A stretch of 62,186 nucleotides of DNA from Nostoc sp. S13 (GTDB lineage Bacteria > Cyanobacteriota > Cyanobacteriia > Cyanobacteriales > Nostocaceae): contig NZ_JAQYWQ010000025.1 of the NCBI RefSeq assembly GCF_029379315.1, positions 1 to 62,186 of the forward strand. The letters are read 5' to 3'. Within the stretch, counting starts at the first letter, position 1. Each line of letters starts with the position of its first letter. The notes beneath the pieces were generated by a model, which was not told where the DNA came from, searched no databases, and saw nothing but the letters and a program-made list of their open reading frames with translations. The position numbers were made by a program, and so were the translations under genes. Below, in pieces: positions 26,258 through 33,681 of this stretch.

Positions 26258-27115
26258 ATGGTAATTCAAATCCCCAAGGAAAATAGCCCGCGTCCATTTT
26301 TGAAGTGGGCAGGGGGTAAAAGTAGGTTGATACAGCAATATATTCCTTATTTTCCTAAGAGTTATAAAAATTACTATGAACCATTCTTAGGTGGTGGTGC
26401 TGTTTTTTTCTATCTCCAACCAAATGCAGCAATTTTAACTGATATTAATGCCGAATTAATTAACACTTATTGTTGTGTTAGAGATGATGTTGAGGAATTA
26501 ATTTCTATATTAAAAGAGCATAAAATCCGACATAATAAAGAATATTATTATAGTGTTAGAAATGACTTTGGGGGTACTGATTTAGAAAAAGCTGCTCGTC
26601 TAATTTATCTTAATAAAACTTGTTTTAATGGTCTTTATCGAGTCAACTCACAGGGTAAATTTAATGTACCTTTAGGCAGATATGAAAATCCTAATATTTG
26701 TCATGAAAACTTACTGCGAGTAGCCTCGGTAGCACTTTCTCACGTAGAAATTCAACAAGCAGATTTTACAGAAGTCCTAAATCATGCGACTAGCAGTGAT
26801 GACTTTGTATTTTTTGATCCGCCCTACCATCCTATCAGTGGCACTAGCTATTTTACTGCTTATAGTCAAAATTGTTTTAGTAAAAAACACCAAGAACTTT
26901 TAAGAGATACTTGTGCAGAGTTAGCAAGTCGTGGTGTCAAAGTTATGGTCTGTAATTCTGATAGTGAATTTATTAAAAAAATTTATACTGATATCAATTT
27001 TGAAACTTACAAAATCAAAGCAGCGCGTTCAATTAACTCAAATATAAAAAATAGAGGCATGATTAACGAACTATTAATTACATCTTTTAAAGATTTTTAT
27101 TTGCCCAAGCAATGA
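26258..27115 (+). CDS. Dam-type DNA adenine-N6 methyltransferase
   Basis: This 285-aa D12-class methyltransferase has the motif FLKWAGGKSRLIQQY (cofactor region), YEPFLGGGAVFFYL (FxGxG motif I) and FFDPPYHP (catalytic DPPY). Dam-like enzymes usually modify GATC; the specificity here is not proven by sequence alone. The gene is clearly AT-richer than its neighbours (many AAT, TTA, ATA codons), suggesting recent acquisition. It converges with a PD-(D/E)XK nuclease gene, with 29 bases of 3' overlap, so the two are probably a type II restriction-modification pair. Confidence 0.92.
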   Translation: MVIQIPKENSPRPFLKWAGGKSRLIQQYIPYFPKSYKNYYEPFLGGGAVFFYLQPNAAILTDINAELINTYCCVRDDVEELISILKEHKIRHNKEYYYSVRNDFGGTDLEKAARLIYLNKTCFNGLYRVNSQGKFNVPLGRYENPNICHENLLRVASVALSHVEIQQADFTEVLNHATSSDDFVFFDPPYHPISGTSYFTAYSQNCFSKKHQELLRDTCAELASRGVKVMVCNSDSEFIKKIYTDINFETYKIKAARSINSNIKNRGMINELLITSFKDFYLPKQ

Positions 27116-27563
27116 ACCTGTCTAAGCTATAAACTGCTAATAAATTATGGTTATCATTAACTCTTGATTTTAGCCATTTACTTGCGCCTTCTCGCATACC
27201 TTCACCGCCTAAAATCACGATAGTTGGTGTAGGGTAATAGTGCTGAATGTTCATATTCAAGTAAGGGAACTTTTCATCAACCGAACCGGGACTTTCTTGC
27301 CATTTGCACTCGAAAATTAAACCAGATGGCATTATAGGTGAGCCAACAACATAAAAATCAACCTTCAGATCGGTATGATAAATTCCAGTTCCAATATAAA
27401 TTTCTTTTCCATAACGTTTTGGTAATAAAGTAGCATTTAGAATAAATTCTTTTGGGACATAGTTCCCTACTTGGAAATAATTATGCCCATTCAAGATTGC
27501 TTCTACATTTCCTTCTAAAATATTCCCAGACTTATTTGCCCGTCCGCCTTGAGTCAGAGCCAT
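27087..27563 (-). CDS. PD-(D/E)XK nuclease, probable restriction endonuclease
   Basis: The protein of 158 aa (ATG 27561-27563, with GAGGG upstream) contains a nuclease core: VDFYVVGSP supplies the Asp, and after a strand LIFECKWQES gives the E-x-K motif. GGRANKSGNILEGNVEAIL at the N-terminus and a Tyr/Pro-rich middle follow the pattern of small restriction enzymes. It is AT-rich and lies tail-to-tail with the Dam-type methylase with a 29-base overlap, so it is most likely the cognate restriction enzyme. An alternative is a standalone nuclease of the same fold. An upstream TTG (27581) would add six residues. Confidence 0.75.
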   Translation of the reverse strand: MALTQGGRANKSGNILEGNVEAILNGHNYFQVGNYVPKEFILNATLLPKRYGKEIYIGTGIYHTDLKVDFYVVGSPIMPSGLIFECKWQESPGSVDEKFPYLNMNIQHYYPTPTIVILGGEGMREGASKWLKSRVNDNHNLLAVYSLDRFIAWANKNL

Positions 27564-27866
27564 CCTCAATCCCTCTGCCAAAAGTCCTGCTTATTATAGG
27601 ATTTCACAGAAGCAGTAACAAATGGTTAGTTACTTAATATGAATTTTTGATTTTGACTAAACAAGGTTGGATTAATAGGTAAAAAATCCGAAGATTTTAG
27701 TATTTTTGTACTAAATAAATACAAATGTATTAATAATTTGGATAAAAAACGAGTTACTAATTTAGGCAAGTATGAAAGGAATGGAATTTTCCTTTTCTCT
27801 TTACCCCTTAACCTTTCTAATAGCTGGAATTGAGCTTGGATAAATTTTAGTGATTTCGCCTTGACT
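27564..27866. other. Gene-free AT-rich spacer
   Basis: No gene, repeat or clear structure is visible; base composition is AT-rich as in the neighbouring restriction-modification genes. Confidence 0.5.
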
Positions 27867-29087
27867 TCAACCTGTCTGAGCTTCAGTATGACCGTTGCGG
27901 ATAGCCCATGCTATTTCTAAAAGTTGAGTCCAGCGCTTTTGTAACTGTTTGGGGGTGCATTTGATCGCTTTGGCGATCGCAGCGTCATTTTCCCGTGCAG
28001 TTTTTAACTGTAATAGTTGCTGTTGCTGTTCTGTGAGTTGATTCACAAAGATTTCCCACTGCGGGGAAGATAAACCCAACTTTTGCTCTAAACCCGCACC
28101 TAACCATTGATGTACCAATTGCCAGTGGTGTTGTTTGGCAAACTTTTCAACGTGGTATTTAAACCGTTGTTGGAGATAGTCGCGCTGACGGCTGGTTAAA
28201 CCGAGAATTTGGTCAATTTCTGGGGCTGAGAGGTCTTGAAGTTTCAAGCTGAGGTAGTTCATACAGTCAGATTGGCCTTGAGACTCCAGATATTTCATCA
28301 ATTCAGTGATGACGCGATCGCGTTCTGATTCTTCTGATGGATCGAAATTAGTTTGGGCAATCATCTGCGATCGCAGCTGTTGCACTGCCGAGTTACGCTG
28401 GTAAGATTCTGCTTCTTCACCCTTAGCAGACTCCACCGCCATTTCAATATCCACGGTAGTTTCTTGGGGCTGACGACGAGCAAAACCTTGGGCCCGCAAG
28501 ATAATCAATTGCTGATTTGCACCACCAGGTAAATTGATCCGGCGTTTGGCGTACTGCTCTGTAAAAGACATATATTCAGCTAATTGCAGCTGAGTACGCG
28601 GCGTGTGATTATCTGGTAGTTCGTTTTCTCTGCGGAAAGCTTTGATCGCTTCAATATAAAATGCTTGTAAAAAATCTTCAATTAGGCTGTAACGAGCATC
28701 AAAGCCTAACTCAGAGCCAGATGTAGTTACATGACGGTAAACCATAGCACCCAAATTGCTATGTAATTCCACCCGCCCTTGTTTAGAACCTAGTTGGTAG
28801 TAACGTAAGCACTTTTGCATCCGATGCCTTCCCAACGTCATCTGCCAGGATTTGATTTCCCCAGATGTTTGAATACGGGAGCTTTTATCGCAAATGCGTT
28901 CTACTTCTATGGCTATGCGCTTTGCTAAAGCTTCTACGCACTTGGGTGCTGCTTTAACTTGCCCTTGCATTTCCTCACATAGCAATTCAATCAAGGTTTC
29001 GCTACTGCTGTCTGAAAATTCTTCGGTCGAAAGATGGTTCTCAAAAATGGGTCTAGAGTTCGGTAGATTGACGACGTTAGCTTTCAT
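27867..29087 (-). CDS. HetZ-related protein
   Basis: The 406-aa protein (ATG at 29085-29087) contains CLRYYQLGSKQGRVELHSNLGAMVYRHV, YSLIEDFLQAFYIEAIKAFRREN, PRTQLQLAEYMSFTEQYAKRRINLPG and QQLIILRAQGFARRQPQETTVDIE. I recall these blocks from HetZ and HetZ-related proteins, putative transcription factors that act early in heterocyst development. The C-terminal 180 residues look like a helix-rich segment with sigma-like repeats (LTSRQRDYLQQRF; LTEQQQQLLQLK; CTPKQLQKRW), perhaps a helix-turn-helix region. The paralogue identity is uncertain, so no gene symbol is given. The GTG/TTG codons further up add residues unlike the family. Confidence 0.6.
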   Translation of the reverse strand: MKANVVNLPNSRPIFENHLSTEEFSDSSSETLIELLCEEMQGQVKAAPKCVEALAKRIAIEVERICDKSSRIQTSGEIKSWQMTLGRHRMQKCLRYYQLGSKQGRVELHSNLGAMVYRHVTTSGSELGFDARYSLIEDFLQAFYIEAIKAFRRENELPDNHTPRTQLQLAEYMSFTEQYAKRRINLPGGANQQLIILRAQGFARRQPQETTVDIEMAVESAKGEEAESYQRNSAVQQLRSQMIAQTNFDPSEESERDRVITELMKYLESQGQSDCMNYLSLKLQDLSAPEIDQILGLTSRQRDYLQQRFKYHVEKFAKQHHWQLVHQWLGAGLEQKLGLSSPQWEIFVNQLTEQQQQLLQLKTARENDAAIAKAIKCTPKQLQKRWTQLLEIAWAIRNGHTEAQTG

Positions 29088-29494
29088 GACTTTTCCAGGT
29101 AGTAGTATTGCACCGTAATTACAACGCAGACACAGCAATCAAGACCATGCAAGGCTTGTGAATCTTTGGGCATTCATCCATCAAAACTTGCCGTATGTAA
29201 TGCTCACATCTAAAGCTCATATATAAAACTGTAGGAAATACGAAAGAGTTATAGTTATGGCAATGTGTCGGTTTTTTTCACAAGCCACCACATTGACGCT
29301 GACACACGAGTACTCGCCATTTTCTTAAAGTTGTCAAATACCTTGCTGTGCCAACTGTTGCCACCATCTTGTTATATCCACTGCATCACCGAACAGCCCG
29401 TCGTAGACATCGCATCAAATATGACAATTTCAAAACTGGAGTCGTTTTTATCACAATTTCCGAAACAAAGAGGTGCGCCTGTGAAGTGGAATTT
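29088..29494. other. Gene-free spacer between HetZ-related and Sua5-like genes
   Basis: A plus-strand frame of about 130 codons (from 29265) overlaps the 3' end of the Sua5-like gene antisense and shows no family features. The region should hold the promoter of the HetZ-related gene. No clear structure was found. Confidence 0.5.
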
Positions 29495-30154
29495 TTATAC
29501 CCATGCTGCTGCTGCTTCCCAACCTAAACCCCTCCGTATCATTACTGCTTCGTCTCCGGTCATATCCAAGATGGTAGACACTTCATATGTAGGTTCCTCG
29601 CCAGTGTCTATAATTATGTCTACCAACTTGTCCAAACGGTCAAATAGCTCTACCCGCGACTGAACAGTTTCTTTCTCTATCCGAATCATGCCATTATCTG
29701 CTTCATCTGGTGGCAGATGTGCTGAAGTTGAAATAATCGGATTGCCCAACGCTGCCAGTAACTCCAAACACACAGTATGGTTTGGGACTCTGATTCCAGT
29801 AGTTTTCCGCTTGGGGCTTTGCACCAATCGCGGTACTAACTTAGTCGCTGGGAGCAAAAACGTGTACGGCCCTGGAATCAGGCGTTTCATAATTCGATAG
29901 GCTGTGTCACTTACGAAGGCATAAGTTGCCACATTTGAAAGCGAGGGACATAAAAATGTCAGTGGTTTATCATTTGCTAGCTGTTTAATTTGCCGCACTC
30001 GTTCTACCGCCGACTTGGCATTCAAATCACAACCGATCGCATAGACTGTATCAGTAGGGTAAAGCATGACTGCGCCACTAGAAAGCGCCGACTTTATTTC
30101 CTCTATTCGGCGAATTTGAGGATTATCCGGATGAACTGGGAAAATTTTTGCCAT
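29495..30154 (-). CDS. Sua5/YciO/YrdC-family protein (threonylcarbamoyl-AMP synthase-like)
   Basis: This 219-aa protein has the YrdC fold: GAVMLYPTDTVYAIGCDLNAKSAVERVRQIKQ is the conserved nucleotide-binding start, followed by PLTFLCPSLSNVATYA, PGPYTFLLPATKLVPR, TTGIRVPNHTVCLELLA and PIISTSAHLPPDEA. Family members make threonylcarbamoyl-AMP for the t6A modification of tRNA, but the YciO branch differs in its residues and its role is less certain. The length (219, without a C-terminal Sua5 domain) is nearer to YrdC/YciO. It lies head-to-head with larC (58 bp between). Confidence 0.88.
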   Translation of the reverse strand: MAKIFPVHPDNPQIRRIEEIKSALSSGAVMLYPTDTVYAIGCDLNAKSAVERVRQIKQLANDKPLTFLCPSLSNVATYAFVSDTAYRIMKRLIPGPYTFLLPATKLVPRLVQSPKRKTTGIRVPNHTVCLELLAALGNPIISTSAHLPPDEADNGMIRIEKETVQSRVELFDRLDKLVDIIIDTGEEPTYEVSTILDMTGDEAVMIRRGLGWEAAAAWV

Positions 30155-30212
30155 AGAGGAACAGGGGATTGGGAATAAGGGAGAATAACTAATGACTAAT
30201 GATTAATTTATT

Positions 30213-31529
30213 ATGAATAAAATTGCTTATCTTCAATGTCCGACAGGGATTTCTGGTGATATGTGCCTGGGTGCTTTGGTAAGTTTGGGTGTTCCTGTGG
30301 AGTATTTAATTGAAAAACTCAATGGGTTGGGAATTGAACAGGAATATCAGTTAAGGACAGAACTTGTCCAACGCAATGGTCAGCACGCGACTAAAGTCCA
30401 TGTGGATTTAGTAGACGATCATCACCACCACGATCGCGAACACAGTCACCATCACACACGCCACTTGCCAGAAATAGAGGAAATGATTATCAAAGCAGGG
30501 TTGCCAGCATGGGCAGAAGCTTGGAGTTTGGCGGTATTCCAACAGCTAGCAGTAGCAGAAGGGGCGGTACATGGCATCGCCCCTGAAAAAGTTCATTTTC
30601 ATGAGGTGGGTGCTGTAGATGCGATCGTAGATATTGTGGGTACTTGCCTGGGATTAGATTGGTTGGGGATTGAGAGCAATGAAGAAGGATGGCCCTTACT
30701 TTATTGCTCGGCGTTCCCGACTGGTGGCGGCACTGTTCGGGCTGCACATGGTCAGATGGCAGTACCAGTACCAGCGGTATTAAAGCTGTGGGAAATGCGG
30801 GGTTGTCCAGTTTATAGCAATGGCATTGACAGAGAACTAGTGACACCAACAGGAGCCGCGATCGCCACTACTTTGGCAAGAGATTTTGGTTCACCACCTG
30901 CGATCACTATCAAGCAGGTAGGACTGGGAGCAGGAACCATAAATTTACCCATTCCCAATATTCTACGCCTCTGGCTGGGTGAAAGCGTAAGTTTACAGTC
31001 CAATTTTAGTAATTCTGAAGACACTATCGTAAATTTAGAAAATTTGAGCGATTCTGAAAATACTACCGCAAATTTAGAAACGATATCAGTACTAGAAACC
31101 CAAATTGATGATTTAAATCCGCAAGCGATCGGCTATGTGTTTGAGGCGTTGTTTGCGGCTGGTGCGGTGGATGTTTTTACCCAGGCGATCGGCATGAAAA
31201 AGTCCCGTCCAGGGATTTTGCTGACTGTGATTTGTCATCCAGAAAATTTACTCAGTTGTGAAGCGGTTTTATTTAGTGAAACCACTACTTTGGGCATTCG
31301 GCGAACAACTCAGCAACGCGCCATTTTACAACGGGAAATTCAACAAGTGGAAATTGAATATGGCAAAGTGCGTGTCAAACTAGCATGGAAGGGACAATCA
31401 CCACAAAAAGTTATTGCTAATGTGCAGCCAGAATATGAAGATTGTGCAGAGTTAGCTCGAAAACATAATATTCCCTGGCGCGAAATTCAACGGTTGGCGC
31501 TACAGCGTTGGTATTTAGTCAATGGCTGA
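30213..31529 (+). CDS. larC: Nickel-pincer cofactor biosynthesis protein LarC
   Basis: The 438-aa protein is LarC (DUF111), which inserts nickel into the pincer cofactor of lactate racemase and related enzymes. The N-terminal AYLQCPTGISGDMCLGAL, the His-rich stretch DDHHHHDREHSHHHTRH (residues about 69-86, a likely nickel store), VHFHEVGAVDAIVDIVG and GGGTVRAAHG are typical. In the linker a 13-codon segment occurs twice: SNSEDTIVNLENL and SDSENTTANLETI (31008-31085), a recent-looking duplication. LarB, LarE and LarA genes are not in the window. Confidence 0.93.
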   Translation: MNKIAYLQCPTGISGDMCLGALVSLGVPVEYLIEKLNGLGIEQEYQLRTELVQRNGQHATKVHVDLVDDHHHHDREHSHHHTRHLPEIEEMIIKAGLPAWAEAWSLAVFQQLAVAEGAVHGIAPEKVHFHEVGAVDAIVDIVGTCLGLDWLGIESNEEGWPLLYCSAFPTGGGTVRAAHGQMAVPVPAVLKLWEMRGCPVYSNGIDRELVTPTGAAIATTLARDFGSPPAITIKQVGLGAGTINLPIPNILRLWLGESVSLQSNFSNSEDTIVNLENLSDSENTTANLETISVLETQIDDLNPQAIGYVFEALFAAGAVDVFTQAIGMKKSRPGILLTVICHPENLLSCEAVLFSETTTLGIRRTTQQRAILQREIQQVEIEYGKVRVKLAWKGQSPQKVIANVQPEYEDCAELARKHNIPWREIQRLALQRWYLVNG

Positions 31530-31612
31530 TACAAATTCCTCAGGCATTGCGGCAAGAGACAGAAGGCAGTTTTCTGTAAGCTCGAACTGCCTTCCTCGAT
31601 AAAATTCATACC

Positions 31613-31777
31613 TTAATAGTCATTGTCAGCCACACAAATCCCTTTACATTTGATACCGTTAGTAACGGTGCGCTGACAATGAGAACATAGAACTTTCTCG
31701 TTTTCTGTTTCTTGATTTATCTTTAAACTAGTACTTGCCTGTAATTTTTCTTTTTGGATCTGGATATTTAGAGTCAT
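31613..31777 (-). CDS. Small CxxC zinc-ribbon-like protein
   Basis: The frame from the ATG at 31775-31777 to the TAA at 31613-31615 encodes 54 residues ending VLCSHCQRTVTNGIKCKGICVADNDY. The CxxC and C-x-x-x-C pairs suggest a compact zinc-binding knuckle. It begins 13 bases after the nnrD stop on the same strand, so it is probably the last gene of that transcript. I do not recognise a named family; the cysteine spacing and good codon use support coding. Confidence 0.5.
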   Translation of the reverse strand: MTLNIQIQKEKLQASTSLKINQETENEKVLCSHCQRTVTNGIKCKGICVADNDY

Positions 31778-31790
31778 AGTTAAAAGCCGT

Positions 31791-33398
31791 TTAATTACTT
31801 AGAACTTTAATTAAATATTGTGTCAATGTAAACGCATCTAGACCCAATTCGGTACGCTCTTGGGCTGCTAAAATACCGGCTTGTGAATGCCACCAAGCGG
31901 CAGTTGCCACAATATCTTCTATGGGAATCTGTTTAGTTGCTGCTTGCGCTAACAATCCACCTAGTAGCCCAGTTAACACGTCGCCGCTACCGCCACGCGC
32001 TAAGGCAGGTGTACTTTCAGGAACAATCCAAACGGCACCTTCAGGGTTTGCGATCGGAGTTCTCGCGCCTTTCAACAACACTACCACCCCACCTTGCGCC
32101 GCCGCTTGCCGTACTGCTTTTACTCTGTCATGTTTGGCATCGGCGACATCAGGAAACAATCGCTCAAATTCCCCAGCGTGGGGTGTGAGTACGGTTACTC
32201 CTTGACGTTTTTTTAATGTGGCGATCGCTCCCATTTGTGCCAAGATATTCAAACCATCGGCATCGAGAAGCAAAGGGCGATTGCTGTTGATCACTTCTTG
32301 GACAATGGGAGTGGCATCTTGGGTTAAACCCGGGCCACAAGCGATCGCATTAAAGGAACTCAGATCGGTTTTTTCTGGTAATTGCAATTGGGCGATGGCT
32401 CCGGTTTCTGTCTCTCGACAACCGACAATTAGCGCTTCTGGCAAATGCGACACCAAAAGGGGTTTTAGAGATTCGGGTACTGCGATCGAAAGCATCCCCA
32501 CACCACTTGCCCTCGCACCCAAACCAGTTAAAATTGCTCCACCTGCATAGCGCCGCGAACCGCAAATCAACAGTAAATGTCCTTGCTTATATTTGTGGGT
32601 AACAGCTGGACGGGGTAGAGGTAGAGTCGCAAGTGCCGTTGCTGGTGTAATACGTTTAATTCTGGGTGTATCTTTTAGAACAGCTTCTACATCAGCTAAA
32701 GGAATATCAAAATCGATTAACTCAGCTTTGCCGAGATATTCCAGCGCCTGATCTTGTAAGAAAGCTAGTTTCCATATACCCAAGCAAAAAGTGTGAGTGG
32801 CGCGAATTGCAGTTCCTAATACTTCGCCTGTGTCGGTGTGTAAACCTGAAGGTAAATCGATGCTATAAATCGGTACAGACAATTCATTTAGCTGATTAAT
32901 TGCAGAAGCGATGGGATCAGTGAGATTTCTTTCTAAACCATACCCAAACAAGCCATCAATCAACAAATCAGAATTTGGCAGTTGCTCAATTGTTTGATAA
33001 ATTGGAATGCCCAAATTCTGAGCATATTGCAAGTGCTGCGAAGTTAATTCCTTAAGCTTAGAAAAAGGAGAATAAATCCAAATCTCATACCCACGAAAGT
33101 GTAATTCACGGGCTACTACTAAAGCATCCCCGCCATTATGGCCGGGGCCAACAAGAATTCCAACACGAGATCCCCCCGCCTGTGGCGACCCCCTTAAAAA
33201 GGGAGTGTTTGAAGGAATATAGCCCCACTTTTTAAGGGGGGTTGGGGGGATCTCTTGAATGCGACGGGCAATTAATCCCGCAACCTTTTCCATCAAAGCT
33301 ACTACAGGCATTCCTGCCGCAAAGATCCGTTCTTCAATATCGTGCATCTGCCCAGCAGTCACTACCACTTGCGAAATTTTTTCTTGCCTGTTCTGCAT
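31791..33398 (-). CDS. nnrD: Bifunctional NAD(P)H-hydrate epimerase/dehydratase
   Basis: This 535-aa protein fuses the YjeF-N epimerase (NnrE) to the ADP-dependent dehydratase (NnrD), enzymes that repair hydrated NAD(P)H. The epimerase half shows VVTAGQMHDIEERIFAAGMPVVALME, VGPGHNGGDALVVARELHFRG and the SIDLPSGLHTDTG loop. The dehydratase half has GHLLLICGSRRYAGGA, LLLDADGLN, VLTPHAGEFERL and GGSGDVLTGLLGGL. Residues about 50-78 (PPTPLKKWGYIPSNTPFLRG and onward) come from an 84-bp repeat inserted in frame between the first two epimerase motifs; see 33169-33252. Both active-site sets appear intact. Confidence 0.94.
   Translation of the reverse strand: MQNRQEKISQVVVTAGQMHDIEERIFAAGMPVVALMEKVAGLIARRIQEIPPTPLKKWGYIPSNTPFLRGSPQAGGSRVGILVGPGHNGGDALVVARELHFRGYEIWIYSPFSKLKELTSQHLQYAQNLGIPIYQTIEQLPNSDLLIDGLFGYGLERNLTDPIASAINQLNELSVPIYSIDLPSGLHTDTGEVLGTAIRATHTFCLGIWKLAFLQDQALEYLGKAELIDFDIPLADVEAVLKDTPRIKRITPATALATLPLPRPAVTHKYKQGHLLLICGSRRYAGGAILTGLGARASGVGMLSIAVPESLKPLLVSHLPEALIVGCRETETGAIAQLQLPEKTDLSSFNAIACGPGLTQDATPIVQEVINSNRPLLLDADGLNILAQMGAIATLKKRQGVTVLTPHAGEFERLFPDVADAKHDRVKAVRQAAAQGGVVVLLKGARTPIANPEGAVWIVPESTPALARGGSGDVLTGLLGGLLAQAATKQIPIEDIVATAAWWHSQAGILAAQERTELGLDAFTLTQYLIKVLSN
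33169..33252. repeat. 84-bp palindromic repeat inserted in frame in nnrE
   Basis: The block starts gatccccccgcc and ends ttgggggatc, with complementary inner pieces cccccttaaaaa and ttttttaagggggg. It is of the kind of repeat that fills intergenic space elsewhere in this lineage. The length is exactly 28 codons and it keeps the reading frame, adding about 28 residues to the protein. Confidence 0.8.
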
Positions 33399-33681
33399 CA
33401 GTCCTAAGTGCTGAGTTATTGAGTTTGGGATAACTGAAACTTTAGCAGATTTTAAATAACCTCAAGCAGCCTAACGACCAAACTGCGATCGTTAAGGAAT
33501 AAGAATTAAATAACATATGATTTATGTCCCTGGCTTACCTCACCCTCAATCGCTCTCCTTATAAAGGAGAGGGAAGCTAGATACAGGATGAAGTTTTGCA
33601 TTTTATTTAATTCACCTTCCTAAATGATTTAGAACAGCTGTTTGATGCTAGAAGATTTGGTGTTTATCGATGAAGCTGGAG
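33399..33681. other. Gene-free spacer
   Basis: A short hairpin ctctcctt-ataa-aggagag (about 33553-33573) is the only structure seen; it may end a transcript from either side, though no T-tract follows. Confidence 0.45.

Noticed and set aside
29265..29663. 132-codon plus-strand frame
   Set aside because: It overlaps the Sua5-like gene antisense and has no family features or ribosome-binding site.
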